Source of the DNA: Aerococcus sp.
GTDB lineage: Bacteria; Bacillota; Bacilli; Lactobacillales; Aerococcaceae
Reading direction: 5' to 3'
Length of the DNA: 64,000 bases
Assembly: GCA_030528285.1 (NCBI GenBank)
Contig: JAUMZE010000002.1
Location: forward strand, 94,850 to 158,849
The translations under genes and the position numbers were made by a program. Shown in pieces: positions 44,884-55,011 of this stretch (position 1 is its first letter; every line of letters begins with the position of its first letter). The notes under the pieces are model-generated. The model did not search any database. It was not told where the DNA came from and worked only from the letters and a program-made list of their open reading frames with translations.

Positions 44884-47274
44884 TTGGCACGACAAAAAAA
44901 CCGTAAAAAAACTAAACGTCGCACAAAAAAGAATGACTCACCTGAGATTACCGCATCGATCATTGCCTTACTAAGTGTGATTGGCCTCTTTGATCTCGGC
45001 TTTTTTGGGACTTTCATTAATGCGTTGATTCGCTTAGTCGTGGGAAATATGGCTCCCTACGCACTGGGGTTATTATTGATTTATTGTTTACTGGTAGTAC
45101 TCAACGGTCAAATCGCTACGAGAATGAATCGCTGGTTTGGCTATGCGTTATGTCTGATGGTGATCGTGGCACTGGGACTTCATGCGATTCAGTTCCAACC
45201 GGTGGCAGCGAATGACGCAACCAAAATTATTAGTGAAACCTTTAACCATGCGAAAGTAGGTTTCAAGGGAGACTTCTCACCATTGATGGGTGGAGGGATC
45301 CTCGGAGCTATCCTCTATCAAACGAGTTACTTTTTGGTGAGTCAGGTGGGAACGCTCATTATTCTGTTCCTCCTGGTGGTATTCTGGCTGGCACGGATTT
45401 TTGATATTCAGTGGGCGGATTTCATTGTGGCGATCCAGAATGTCTGGGCGATCATGGTGAACTGGTTCCAGCAATTCCAGTCCGGCATCAAAACCCAAGT
45501 CCAGGAGAAACAGCGGTCACACAGAAAACAAAAAGAAAACGCGAAAAAAGAACGCGCGAACAGCCATCGCAAAGCACCATCGAAAGACGAACCGGCGACT
45601 CAGGAGCCATCAGCTGTGGAACCAGAAGCACCGCAATCCACTAGCACCGATCTGGATCAATTTGAGATTGTGGGGCCAGAGACAGGGACGACTGTACAAA
45701 CGTCTCTCCCAATCGCCCCGGACCTCGGCACTCCAGAAAAATCAATTACACCGACACCGACTGCCACTGACGAACAGGACGAAGAGGATGACGGGGTGGA
45801 TTTGGATCGGCTGTCAATGGAAGTGGCCGAGGATGAGAATCCGGATTATCAATTACCGACATCGGATTTGTTGGATCCAGTGAAAGTAACCGACCAGAGT
45901 AGCGAATATGCAGTCATCAAACAGAATGTGAAGAAACTGGAGCAGACCTTGCGCAGTTTCAATGTCGATGCGAAGGTGACGAAGGCCAATCTAGGACCAG
46001 CTGTCACAAAATATGAGATTCAGCCCGCGATCGGTACCAAAGTTTCCAAGATCACCAATCTAGCGGATGATATTGCTTTGGCGCTTGCTGCCAAGGACAT
46101 CCGGATTGAAGCGCCGATTCCTGGTAAGAGCGTGATCGGCATTGAAGTTCCAAATCAAACGGTCAGCGTCGTTTCATATCGTGATGTGGTGGAGAATGCC
46201 CCTCACAGTGATCGTTTACTCGAAGTGCCGCTGGGTCGGGATATCTCCGGCAACATTCGCGTCTCTGATTTAACGAAGATGCCTCACCTCTTGATTGCTG
46301 GATCGACCGGCTCTGGGAAATCCGTCGCTATTAATGGGATCATTGTGAGCCTCCTTATGCGTGCTAAACCAAATGAGGTCAAGATGATGATGATTGACCC
46401 GAAAAAAGTGGAGCTCACAGTGTATACCGGCATTCCGCATCTATTAACTCCGGTTGTAACGAATCCGCGCAAGGCAGCCGGTGCATTGAACAAAGTAGTC
46501 GAAGAAATGGAACGCCGCTACGAACTATTTGCGAGTACAGGTCAACGCAATATCGACGGATACAATCATTTTATTCGCCAACATAATCTGGAGGAGGGAG
46601 AGAATATCCCAACCTTGCCGTTTATCGTGGTGATTGTCGATGAGCTCGCGGATTTGATGATGGTGGCCTCCAAGGAAGTCGAAGCAGCGATCACACGTCT
46701 GGCGCAGATGGCTCGGGCGGCGGGGATTCACATGATTCTCGCTACCCAACGTCCTTCCGTAGATGTCATTACCGGAATCATCAAGGCGAATGTACCGTCA
46801 CGGATTGCTTTTGCGGTTTCAAGCGGGACAGATTCGCGCACGATTATTGACCAGAACGGCGCCGAGAAACTGCTCGGGCGCGGGGATATGTTGTACCTGC
46901 CAATGGGTGAGGGAAAACCGATCCGCGTGCAGGGTGCCTTTATTGCGGATGAGGAGGTCGAAAAGGTGGTTGATTTCGTTAAGAATCAGCAAGAAGCTAA
47001 TTATGTCGAAACCATGATGCCAAAAGAGCCCCAAGCATCCGATTCAGGAGAAGAACTCGATGAATTATGGGGCGAGGCCTTGAATTTCTTGAAGACGCGC
47101 GATACCGTCTCGATTTCGATGTTACAGCGTCGGTTTCGGATTGGGTACAACCGCGCGGCTCGGTTGATGGATGACATGGAGAAACGTCAGATTGTCGGCC
47201 CTCAAGAAGGCAGTAAACCGCGTGCTGTGAACCTCCCTAAAGACGAAGACAATCAAGAGACCCCACCCATGTAA
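44884..47274 (+). CDS. ftsK: DNA translocase FtsK/SpoIIIE
   Basis: 796 residues from TTG 44884 (GAGGAGGGACAT upstream). The N-terminus carries four membrane helices (within residues 20-180), then an acidic/Pro-rich linker to about residue 320, then the alpha-beta motor with Walker A GSTGSGKS at 473-480 and [15 protein letters not shown] (Walker B), and the C-terminal winged-helix gamma domain ([23 protein letters not shown]) that reads polarity sequences. It pumps chromosomal DNA through the closing septum. It leads into pgsA and cinA. Confidence 0.95.
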   Translation: MARQKNRKKTKRRTKKNDSPEITASIIALLSVIGLFDLGFFGTFINALIRLVVGNMAPYALGLLLIYCLLVVLNGQIATRMNRWFGYALCLMVIVALGLHAIQFQPVAANDATKIISETFNHAKVGFKGDFSPLMGGGILGAILYQTSYFLVSQVGTLIILFLLVVFWLARIFDIQWADFIVAIQNVWAIMVNWFQQFQSGIKTQVQEKQRSHRKQKENAKKERANSHRKAPSKDEPATQEPSAVEPEAPQSTSTDLDQFEIVGPETGTTVQTSLPIAPDLGTPEKSITPTPTATDEQDEEDDGVDLDRLSMEVAEDENPDYQLPTSDLLDPVKVTDQSSEYAVIKQNVKKLEQTLRSFNVDAKVTKANLGPAVTKYEIQPAIGTKVSKITNLADDIALALAAKDIRIEAPIPGKSVIGIEVPNQTVSVVSYRDVVENAPHSDRLLEVPLGRDISGNIRVSDLTKMPHLLIAGSTGSGKSVAINGIIVSLLMRAKPNEVKMMMIDPKKVELTVYTGIPHLLTPVVTNPRKAAGALNKVVEEMERRYELFASTGQRNIDGYNHFIRQHNLEEGENIPTLPFIVVIVDELADLMMVASKEVEAAITRLAQMARAAGIHMILATQRPSVDVITGIIKANVPSRIAFAVSSGTDSRTIIDQNGAEKLLGRGDMLYLPMGEGKPIRVQGAFIADEEVEKVVDFVKNQQEANYVETMMPKEPQASDSGEELDELWGEALNFLKTRDTVSISMLQRRFRIGYNRAARLMDDMEKRQIVGPQEGSKPRAVNLPKDEDNQETPPM

Positions 47275-47321
47275 GATCTGACACGTACTGTATGCAGGAT
47301 TTCATAGTTGAGGAGAATGAC

Positions 47322-47885
47322 ATGAACTTACCAAATCGTTTAACCCTTTTTCGCATCTTTTTAATTCCCGTCTTCGTGCTACTGATGGAGTGGCCGGTGA
47401 GTGCGCCTGCTGGAACCCTCCCACTGACGCATCTCATCGCCTGCCTCGTGTTCGTGGTGGCGAGTGTGACGGATTACTTGGACGGCTATATTGCGCGCCG
47501 GGATCAACTCGTTACGAACTTCGGGAAATTCTGGGATCCACTCGCCGATAAAATGTTAGTGTTGACCGCTCTAATTGAGTTGTCCGCCCAACAGATCGTC
47601 CCAGGCTGGGCAGTAGCCATCATTGTAATTCGCGATTTGGCGGTCACAGGCTTGCGTCTCCTGCTTGTTCAGGACGGCGAGGTGATGGCAGCAGCGTGGC
47701 CTGGCAAGGTAAAAACCTTCACGCAGATGTTAGCGATTATTTTCTTATTGGTTCAGGATGGCCCATTCGCTGGATTGCCATTCTCAATCGGTCAGGTTTT
47801 CTTCTACGTGGCGGTGATCTTCACCATTTATTCGTGGGCGAGTTACTTCTGGAATAACCGCCAAGCTTTTAGTGATTTCAGTTAA
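47322..47885 (+). CDS. pgsA: CDP-diacylglycerol-glycerol-3-phosphate 3-phosphatidyltransferase
   Basis: 187 residues from ATG 47322 with TTGAGGAGAAT upstream. The CDP-alcohol phosphotransferase motif is complete: DYLDGYIARRDQLVTNFGKFWDPLADKM, here as DYLDGYIARRD and GKFWDPLADK. Four to six membrane helices. It makes phosphatidylglycerol phosphate, the first committed step to phosphatidylglycerol and cardiolipin. The order ftsK, pgsA, cinA, recA, rny is typical of lactobacilli. Confidence 0.95.
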   Translation: MNLPNRLTLFRIFLIPVFVLLMEWPVSAPAGTLPLTHLIACLVFVVASVTDYLDGYIARRDQLVTNFGKFWDPLADKMLVLTALIELSAQQIVPGWAVAIIVIRDLAVTGLRLLLVQDGEVMAAAWPGKVKTFTQMLAIIFLLVQDGPFAGLPFSIGQVFFYVAVIFTIYSWASYFWNNRQAFSDFS

Positions 47886-47948
47886 AATTTTCCTAGGCAA
47901 AAACAAAAGAACGATTTTCGACGTATCTATCTATTAGAAGGTGAATCG

Positions 47949-49193
47949 ATGAAAGCAGAAACTATTGCGGTGGGTACAGAGATGTTGATGGGGCAGATTG
48001 TGAACACGAATGCCCCGTACATTGCGCATTACTTGAATCAATTAGGGATTGAGCATTATTGGGAAACAGTGGTTGGCGATAATCCAACCCGTCTCGTGGA
48101 AGCCACTCAACTCGCCGAACAGCGCAGTGACATTATTATTTATACAGGTGGCATTGGGCCCACGCGCGATGATTTGACCAAGCAGACGGTGAGTGAGTAC
48201 CTCCATGAACCGTTGATCCACGATGAAGCCACCTTAATATCGATTAAAAACTGGCTCAAAAAACGTGAGCTCGCTGTGACCGAGAATAATTTGGAGCAGG
48301 CATTGACGTTTGAACATGGGACCCCGCTCCCTAATCCAGTGGGCATGGCGGTCGGGACCGCCCTCACGAAACAAGGCGTGACTTACATTTTCTTGCCGGG
48401 TTTTCCAGGGGAGATGCGCGCGATGTTTGAAACCGCGGTGGATCCGTATCTCAGGCAGTTGATCGGGGACCAATCGATCATTACGTCGAGGTACTTGAAT
48501 TACTTTGGGATTGGCGAGGCACAACTCGCAAGTGACATTGACGATTTGATTGAGTCGCAAACCAATCCGACCCTCGCCATCTATGCGTCAGGACGCACTG
48601 TGACGGTGAGGACGACCGCCCGCAGTCAATCCGAAGAGACCAACAACCAGGCATTAAGTGCAATGGCAAACCAGATTAACCAACGTCTGGGTGCGTACTA
48701 TTATGGTGAGGGACTGAACGTCTACCCGAGTGAGGCGCTCGTCAATCGCTTGAAACAGCTTGAGCAAACGGTGACGGTTTGTGAGAGTCTGACCGGGGGA
48801 TTGGCAAGCCATGAGATCGTGAGTGTCGCAGGGGCTTCCAACGTCTTCCATGGAGGGCTCGTGACCTATGACGCGCCTGCTAAAATCAAATTGGCCCACG
48901 TGGATCAACAAACTATCACAAAACATGGCATGGTGAGCGTGGAATGTGCGCGTGAAATGGCTCTCGGCGCTAAGGAACAACTACAGACGAATTATGCGAT
49001 CAGCTTTACGGGTGTAGCGGGTCCTGATCAGATGGAGGAACAGCCAGTGGGGAGTGTTTACATTGGAATCGCTGGTGTGAAGGAAGAACCAATCGTGAAA
49101 CATTTTCAATGGAACGGATCGCGCACCTTCATCCGTCAGCGGGCCGTCGATCAGGGATTTATTCTCCTATTAGAACAGCTCAAACAACAGTAA
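47949..49193 (+). CDS. cinA: Competence/damage-inducible protein CinA
   Basis: 414 residues. The N-terminal MoeA/MogA-like domain shows GTEMLMGQIVNTNAPYIA and YTGGIGPTRDDLTKQTV; the C-terminal amidase domain shows VTVCESLTGGLASHEIV and SFTGVAGPD, giving the two-domain form with possible ADP-ribose pyrophosphatase and nicotinamide-mononucleotide deamidase activities. In streptococci cinA and recA are co-induced in competence; here a LexA box lies between them. GAAGGTGAATCG precedes the ATG. Confidence 0.95.
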   Translation: MKAETIAVGTEMLMGQIVNTNAPYIAHYLNQLGIEHYWETVVGDNPTRLVEATQLAEQRSDIIIYTGGIGPTRDDLTKQTVSEYLHEPLIHDEATLISIKNWLKKRELAVTENNLEQALTFEHGTPLPNPVGMAVGTALTKQGVTYIFLPGFPGEMRAMFETAVDPYLRQLIGDQSIITSRYLNYFGIGEAQLASDIDDLIESQTNPTLAIYASGRTVTVRTTARSQSEETNNQALSAMANQINQRLGAYYYGEGLNVYPSEALVNRLKQLEQTVTVCESLTGGLASHEIVSVAGASNVFHGGLVTYDAPAKIKLAHVDQQTITKHGMVSVECAREMALGAKEQLQTNYAISFTGVAGPDQMEEQPVGSVYIGIAGVKEEPIVKHFQWNGSRTFIRQRAVDQGFILLLEQLKQQ

Positions 49194-49295
49194 CGCCTAG
49201 TAGGATGGGCTGTTTACTATGCATCTTTTCCTAGATAAATAAACGTAAGCGAAAAGATTGGCAAGTAGGGCTTTGTCTGGTAAGATAGGTATCCG

Positions 49296-49309
49296 CGAAC
49301 AAATGTTCT
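49296..49309 (+). promoter_or_regulatory. LexA (SOS) box upstream of recA
   Basis: CGAACAAATGTTCT matches the Gram-positive LexA consensus CGAACRNRYGTTYC at every position but the last. It lies 62 bp before the recA start. Confidence 0.85.
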
Positions 49310-49370
49310 AAAATTGAATCCATCTTAAAAGAAATAAACACTAGTGATACATCATTAAAGGGGGAGACTC

Positions 49371-50609
49371 ATGAGCAAGAAGAAAGATGAAAATAAAAGT
49401 CGGGAAAAAGCGCTCCAAGATGCTCTAAAGAAGATTGAGCGTAGTTTTGGGAAGGGCGCGATTATGAAATTAGGGGAATCCGCGAATACCCAAATTTCAG
49501 CGATTCCAACCGGGTCACTCGCTTTGGACATTGCGCTTGGCTCTGGTGGCTATCCACGCGGGCGAATCATTGAAATTTATGGTCCTGAATCATCCGGTAA
49601 GACGACGGTCGCTCTGCATGCGGTTGCGGAGGTACAACGCCAGGGTGGAACGGCTGCCTACATCGACGCAGAGAATGCGCTCGACCCAGAATATACCAAG
49701 AATCTGGGTGTGAATATTGATGAACTCCTGTTGTCCCAGCCAGATACCGGAGAACAGGGCTTAGAGATTGCGGACGCATTGGTGTCTTCCGGTGCAGTGG
49801 ACATGGTCGTGATCGATTCCGTAGCGGCATTGGTTCCGCGTGCGGAGATCGAGGGCGAGATTGGGGACTCACACGTGGGGTTGCAGGCACGATTAATGTC
49901 GCAGGCGCTCCGCAAATTGTCCGGGTCCATTAGCAAAACTAAAACGATCTGTATCTTCATCAACCAGATCCGTGAGAAGGTCGGCGTCATGTTTGGAAGC
50001 CCCGAAACGACGCCAGGTGGACGCGCACTGAAATTCTACTCGACCATCCGTCTAGATGTGCGGCGCGGTGAAGCGATTCGCGTGGACGGTGAAGCAATCG
50101 GGAACCACACCAAGATCAAAGTCGCTAAAAACAAGGTGGCCCCACCGTTTAAACTTGCTTATGTTGACATTATGTACGGTCAAGGGATCTCCAAAGAAGG
50201 GGAATTGGTCGATTTAGCGAGTGATATCGATGTCATCAAGAAGAGCGGATCGTGGTATTCTTACGGCGACGAACGCATTGGTCAAGGACGTGAAAATGCG
50301 AAGACCTTCCTGCATGACCATCCTGATATCTTCAAGGATGTCGATGAAGCTGTGAGACGCCATTATGGGTTTGGACCAAATGGACGCTTGAGTGAGGAAG
50401 AACTCCAAAAACTACAAGCAGAAGAAACTAAAGAGGCTGAAACCAAGGATAACGAGAAGGACGATAAGAAAGATAAAAAAGAAACGTCCGCAAAATTCTC
50501 GTCTAAAAAGAACGGTCCACAAAAAGCCGGTGATGTAATTGTTGACGACGCAGAGGACGAAGCGATTGATCTCTTCGATGACGACGAGAAGGACGACAAG
50601 AAAGAGTAA
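49371..50609 (+). CDS. recA: Recombinase RecA
   Basis: 412 residues, longer than the usual 350 because of an acidic and Lys-rich tail (last 70 residues, alternating E/D and K). Walker A GPESSGKT at 71-78, the [11 protein letters not shown] segment and the start [20 protein letters not shown] are canonical. It forms filaments on single-stranded DNA for recombination and stimulates LexA self-cleavage. GGGGGAG precedes the ATG. SOS control is expected from the LexA box. The tail probably tunes DNA binding; similar tails occur in other lactobacilli. Confidence 0.98.
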   Translation: MSKKKDENKSREKALQDALKKIERSFGKGAIMKLGESANTQISAIPTGSLALDIALGSGGYPRGRIIEIYGPESSGKTTVALHAVAEVQRQGGTAAYIDAENALDPEYTKNLGVNIDELLLSQPDTGEQGLEIADALVSSGAVDMVVIDSVAALVPRAEIEGEIGDSHVGLQARLMSQALRKLSGSISKTKTICIFINQIREKVGVMFGSPETTPGGRALKFYSTIRLDVRRGEAIRVDGEAIGNHTKIKVAKNKVAPPFKLAYVDIMYGQGISKEGELVDLASDIDVIKKSGSWYSYGDERIGQGRENAKTFLHDHPDIFKDVDEAVRRHYGFGPNGRLSEEELQKLQAEETKEAETKDNEKDDKKDKKETSAKFSSKKNGPQKAGDVIVDDAEDEAIDLFDDDEKDDKKE

Positions 50610-50640
50610 TCGTCTACTATAACAAATAAGGCAAACAGAG

Positions 50641-50707
50641 AACGCGTAAAGGAAGAGCCGCGCCATTAGATGCACCATCTAATGAGACGGCTCCTTTACG
50701 CGTTTTT
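50641..50707 (+). terminator. Long terminator of recA
   Basis: AACGCGTAAAGGA ... TCCTTTACGCGTT outer stem, AGCCG/CGGCT and CATTAGAT/ATCTAATG inner stems, then TTTTTT: one of the largest hairpins in the window. Confidence 0.93.
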
Positions 50708-50872
50708 TGTATCCATTTTTGAGGCGTAGGCACTTATTTTACGTGCTTGAGAGTGTTCCCTTCATTGACAAGTTATCATGATAAAGATACAATAGAACCT
50801 GTACGGATGTACACATTTGTTGATTTTCTAACCAATAAAGACAAACAATTAAATAGATACGGAGGTGAAATA

Positions 50873-52444
50873 ATGCCAGGATTAACCGTTGCCTTCGTTA
50901 TCGTTGCTTTAATTGTAGGCCTTTTGATCGGGAATGCTCTCGGCTACAAGCGCAGCCAGCAAGAGGAACAAACCAAATTGGAAGCAGCACATCAAACGGC
51001 GCAGGACATTCTTGATGAAGCCCAGCACAGTGCCGACGCCCAAGTCAAAGAGTTACTCTTGAGTGCGCGTGAAGAAGCCCAAGATTATCGAAATAAAGTT
51101 GAAGACGAATTAACCGAACGACGAGACGAAGTGAAACAGAAGGAAGAACGACTCTTCCAACGTGAAAACAGTTTGGATCGACGTGAAGATTCGATCTCAG
51201 CAAAGGAAGACAGTTTAAATTCGCGTGAACAATCGATTCAGGACCGCATGCAGAATGTGAAAGCCAAAGAAGAAAAAGCCGACCAACTCGTTGATGAGCG
51301 CCAAGCAGAAGTTGAGCGCGTCTCATTGATGACGGAGGATCAAGCCAAGGCATTAATTTTACAGGAGACGGAAGAAAAATTGACGCAGGAAATTGCGGTG
51401 AAAATCCGGGATGCTGAAATGGAATTCCGTGACCGTGCTGATAAGTTAGCGGAGAATATCGTGTTACAAGCCATCCAGACGAACGGGGTAGAGACAGTAC
51501 AAGATACCTCAACGACGCGAGTGGACTTGCCAAATGACGATATGAAGGGCCGTATTATCGGAAAAGACGGGCGCAATATCAAGACCATCGAAGCCCTCAC
51601 TGGGATTGATTTGGTGATTGATGATACGCCTGAGATGGTGGTCCTCAGTGGATTCGATCCGATTCGCCGTGAAATTGCGAAGATCGCTTTGGATACATTG
51701 ATCAAGGATGGACGGATTCATCCTGCGAAAATCGAAGAAGCCGTTGAACGTGCGCGTAAAGAAATGGATGCTGAAATTCGTGATGCAGGTGAAGAGGTGA
51801 CCTTTGAGTTGGGGATTCACAACATGAGCCCTGATCTCATCAAGTTAGTCGGCCGTTTGCGTTACCGGACGAGTTACGGGCAGAATGTCTTGAAACACAG
51901 CATTGAAGTCGCTCGCATTGCTGGAACGATTGCTGCGGAACTGGGTGAGAATGAACTGCTCGCTCGCCGCGCTGGATTGTTACATGACATCGGAAAAGCC
52001 GTCGACCATGAAGTAGAAGGCACCCATGTTCAAATCGGGACCGAGCTGGCACATCGCTACAATGAGGATCCAATCGTGGTGAATGCGATTGCGAGCCACC
52101 ATGATGACGTGGAACATACGTCGGCCATTGCGGTCATCGTTCAGGTCGCAGATGCCCTATCTGCAGCCCGTCCAGGTGCGCGCAGTGAGTCCTTGGAGAA
52201 TTACATCCAACGTTTGCGCAGTCTCGAAGCGATTGCGAACCAGTATGACGGTGTGGATCATGCCTTTGCGATCCAAGCAGGGCGTGAAATTCGCGTGATG
52301 GTCGCTCCAGAAGCCATCAACGACATTGAAGCGGCTAAATTAGCACATGATCTCTCTCAACGCATTGAAAATGAACTGGATTATCCAGGCCAAATTAAAG
52401 TAACGGTAATTCGCACGACCCGCGCTGTTGACTATGCGAAATAG
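50873..52444 (+). CDS. rny: Ribonuclease Y
   Basis: 523 residues from ATG 50873 with GGAGGTGAAATA upstream; the earlier in-frame ATG at 50747 lies in the promoter region. One N-terminal membrane helix, a long Glu/Arg/Lys coiled coil (about 25-200), a KH domain ([19 protein letters not shown]) and an HD domain ([16 protein letters not shown]). It is the membrane-bound endonuclease that starts mRNA decay in Firmicutes. Monocistronic, following recA as in many lactobacilli. Confidence 0.97.
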   Translation: MPGLTVAFVIVALIVGLLIGNALGYKRSQQEEQTKLEAAHQTAQDILDEAQHSADAQVKELLLSAREEAQDYRNKVEDELTERRDEVKQKEERLFQRENSLDRREDSISAKEDSLNSREQSIQDRMQNVKAKEEKADQLVDERQAEVERVSLMTEDQAKALILQETEEKLTQEIAVKIRDAEMEFRDRADKLAENIVLQAIQTNGVETVQDTSTTRVDLPNDDMKGRIIGKDGRNIKTIEALTGIDLVIDDTPEMVVLSGFDPIRREIAKIALDTLIKDGRIHPAKIEEAVERARKEMDAEIRDAGEEVTFELGIHNMSPDLIKLVGRLRYRTSYGQNVLKHSIEVARIAGTIAAELGENELLARRAGLLHDIGKAVDHEVEGTHVQIGTELAHRYNEDPIVVNAIASHHDDVEHTSAIAVIVQVADALSAARPGARSESLENYIQRLRSLEAIANQYDGVDHAFAIQAGREIRVMVAPEAINDIEAAKLAHDLSQRIENELDYPGQIKVTVIRTTRAVDYAK

Positions 52445-52482
52445 TTAATAGTGTGCGTGCACCGTCACAGTATAGTAGGAAG

Positions 52483-52513
52483 ACGTCAGCCCAAAGGTGG
52501 TTGGCGTTTTTTT
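52483..52513 (+). terminator. Terminator of rny
   Basis: ACGTCAGCC / GGTTGGCGT stem (with G-U pairs), 7-nt loop, T run. Confidence 0.88.
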
Positions 52514-52759
52514 AATGGGCAGAATGAATAGAGGATAATAAAGAGGCGGGATAAACTATCCCAATTACCCAGCGATCATTAAATATTATCATTTCCAAAT
52601 CAAAGCAGGTTCCCTAAACCGCCTCAGCTACTTCTTTATCTCGATAAACAATTTCCTTTGCGTTTTTGGGTAGGGGCTTGTTATCATTTAGAGTGAATCC
52701 GGTTACTTTGAAAGAAGGCGGGGGTAAGCACTCGCCATTAAAACAGAAAGAAGACGTGA

Positions 52760-53716
52760 ATGATGAAGTCAATTATTGCGATCAGTAATCTCATTAAAGA
52801 CCATCAGCTACAGAACGTGAAGGAAACAGCCAGTGATTATCAAGTCGTACTAGCGGAGGATTTAACCGAAGACGATTACTCCCATATTGAGGTGTTGTAC
52901 GGGTTTGACCGCGCTGTTGTGGACAAGATCACAGCTACCAAAAATAACCAGTTACGCTGGCTCCAACTCCATACCGCTGGGACCAACCAAGTACCTGATG
53001 AACTGTGGGAAGAAAAGCAGGTAACCATTACCACGATGAGCGGGATCCATGCGACACCGATTATGGAGACGGTATATGGCTACTTATTGATGTTCTATCG
53101 AGGGCTTGATTATTTCTATCAGGAACAATCCGAGGCTCACTGGGGACGTTATCGTGACCTGAAATCATTGGATGATAAGACGATCCTCCTATATGGAACG
53201 GGCCACATCGCGCAAAAAATTGCTGAGGTGGGACATGCGATGGATGCACGTGTTTGGGGCGTGAACACCACGGGACATGATGCGCCACATTTTGATCAGA
53301 CGTACAGCCAGGAAAGTGTATTGGACGTGCTCGACCAGGCAGACGTGGTGATCAATACCTTGCCTGGGACAAATGCAACGGAGAAACTCTTTGACGCTGA
53401 TTTCTTCCAGAGAGTGAAACCGGGTATCGTGTTCATTAATATTGGACGCGGGCAAGCTGTGGATGAAAAGGCATTGCTTGAAGCTGTTCAAAGTGAGCGG
53501 GTGAGTCATGCGGGGCTCGACGTCTTTGATACGGAACCATTGCCGAGCGATCATCCATTCTGGCAGGAACCACGAATCTTCGTGACGCCGCATATTTCGG
53601 GGACTGTGGAGCATTTTGCGGATGAATGTTACCGGATCTTCCAACAAAATCTCAACAGTTACCTCGAAACGGGTCAACCGACCATTAATGTCGTGGACAA
53701 AGAGAAACGGTACTAG
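52760..53716 (+). CDS. D-2-hydroxyacid dehydrogenase family protein
   Basis: 318 residues (ATG 52760; an ATG at 52763 is equally possible). The NAD-binding fold has LLYGTGHIAQKIAEVG, the catalytic Arg is in NIGRGQAVDE, the Glu in VFDTEPLP and the His in TPHISGT. The N-terminal half (LQLHTAGTNQVPDE) fits the phosphoglycerate-dehydrogenase-like or glyoxylate/hydroxypyruvate reductase branch rather than the D-lactate dehydrogenase branch. Substrate unknown. It lies upstream of a ketopantoate-reductase-like gene on the same strand; the two may act on related 2-oxo/2-hydroxy acids, which is inference. Confidence 0.85.
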   Translation: MMKSIIAISNLIKDHQLQNVKETASDYQVVLAEDLTEDDYSHIEVLYGFDRAVVDKITATKNNQLRWLQLHTAGTNQVPDELWEEKQVTITTMSGIHATPIMETVYGYLLMFYRGLDYFYQEQSEAHWGRYRDLKSLDDKTILLYGTGHIAQKIAEVGHAMDARVWGVNTTGHDAPHFDQTYSQESVLDVLDQADVVINTLPGTNATEKLFDADFFQRVKPGIVFINIGRGQAVDEKALLEAVQSERVSHAGLDVFDTEPLPSDHPFWQEPRIFVTPHISGTVEHFADECYRIFQQNLNSYLETGQPTINVVDKEKRY

Positions 53717-53870
53717 AAATTAATAGCTAAAACCAATTGAAATCCACGGTTCCATAAAAAAGGATCGACAACAATAGAATTAACTCGAGAGCGGTTGCAG
53801 AGATGTGGCCGTTTTGTATAGAATAATGATGACAAGTGAATAAATGAACAAACTAAATGGAGGGATTATG

Positions 53871-54794
53871 ATGTTGACATATATTGCAGGTGCTGGCGCA
53901 ATGGGGTGTCGTTTCGGTTCTCAAATCAAAACAGCGGGTTATGACGTGATTTTATTGGACAAGTGGGAGGACCATATCCAAGCAATTAAGGAACGGGGAC
54001 TCGAAATTTCGGGGGACGAAGAGAAGACGCTCCCAATGACGATCATGCACCCAAGTGAGGCGACTGAACCGGCTGACCTCATTATTCTGTTCACCAAGGC
54101 GATGCAGTTACCAGACATGCTCAGAGATATCCAAGGCATCATTACTGATCAAACGCAGGTGCTCTGTCTGTTGAATGGGCTCGGGCATGAAGAAGTGATT
54201 GCTGAATATGTAAAACGCGAAAATATCATGATGGGGGTCACTGTTTGGACTGCGGGATTAGTGGGCCCAGGCCATGCACATCTGGAAGGAACTGGCACCG
54301 TGAACTTGCAGAGTTTCGCTCCAAACGGCGAAGAGAAGACAAAAGACATTGTGTCCATGCTCAATGATGCCAAGCTGAATGTGACCTATGACGAGAATGT
54401 ATTCCCATCGATTTGGCGTAAAGTCTGCGTGAATGGGACGATGAACTCAGTCTGTGCGCTGCTTGATTGCACGATCGGTGAAATGTTCCAAAGCCCTGAT
54501 ATGGTGAATGCAGTGAAACAGATCATCCATGAATTTGTAGTGGTAGCAGAGGCTCAAGGTGTTGTGATTGATGAAATCGAAATGGTGGATTATGTCATGA
54601 AGACGTCAAAAACGGCGGCTCACCACTATCCATCCATGCATCAAGATCTCGTGAAGAATCATCGTAAAACCGAAATCGACTACATCAACGGAGCGGTTGT
54701 GAAATTAGGGGCGAAACATGGTATCCAAGCGCCTTACTGCCAATTGTTGACGGAACTCATCCATGCTAAAGAAATGTTAGTGGGGATTCAATAA
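53871..54794 (+). CDS. 2-dehydropantoate 2-reductase family protein
   Basis: 307 residues from ATG 53871, since AATGGAGGG ends 6 nt before it; ATG 53868 is too close. The N-terminal Rossmann motif is IAGAGAMGCRFGSQ and the C-terminal helical domain has WRKVCVNGTMNSVCALLDC with the catalytic Lys and Asn, and the motif HHYPSMHQDL. Family members reduce ketopantoate to pantoate with NADPH in coenzyme A synthesis; this branch, without panB/panC nearby, may act on other 2-oxo acids. Its last codons belong to a degenerate tandem repeat that continues into the intergenic space. Confidence 0.85.
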   Translation: MLTYIAGAGAMGCRFGSQIKTAGYDVILLDKWEDHIQAIKERGLEISGDEEKTLPMTIMHPSEATEPADLIILFTKAMQLPDMLRDIQGIITDQTQVLCLLNGLGHEEVIAEYVKRENIMMGVTVWTAGLVGPGHAHLEGTGTVNLQSFAPNGEEKTKDIVSMLNDAKLNVTYDENVFPSIWRKVCVNGTMNSVCALLDCTIGEMFQSPDMVNAVKQIIHEFVVVAEAQGVVIDEIEMVDYVMKTSKTAAHHYPSMHQDLVKNHRKTEIDYINGAVVKLGAKHGIQAPYCQLLTELIHAKEMLVGIQ

Positions 54795-54936
54795 TTTATG
54801 CTAAATAAATGTTAGTGGGATTTACTGATTTCACTAAATAAGAATCAGTGGAGATCAATAGTTTTCACTAGATAAATATCAGTGGGCGTTCAATGGATGG
54901 TATTAAAGAAATATTAGTATCGGCTCAATCATTTGC
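54766..54936 (+). repeat. Degenerate 33-35 bp tandem repeat running out of the reductase gene
   Basis: Five units start at 54766, 54801, 54834, 54868 and 54903. The core CTAAATAAATGTTAGTGG varies slightly (unit one CTAAAGAAATGTTAGTGG is the coding end of the reductase, unit four CTAGATAAATATCAGTGG). Only the first unit is coding. Confidence 0.75.
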
Positions 54937-55011
54937 AGTGAGGCACACATACCTTCTCTTAGGAGGGAACTGGATCGTGATTGGTCCAATCAATTAAAGA
55001 AGGTGGACAAA

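Noticed and set aside
52514-52759. Possible regulatory RNA between rny and the dehydrogenase gene
   Set aside because: Only a distant 7-bp pairing (GAGGCGG / CCGCCTC) was seen, with no terminator or promoter of quality, so nothing is claimed.
54766-54936. Possible CRISPR array
   Set aside because: Period of 33-35 bp but no constant repeat plus unique spacer pattern; the first unit is coding sequence and all units decay along their whole length. No cas genes.
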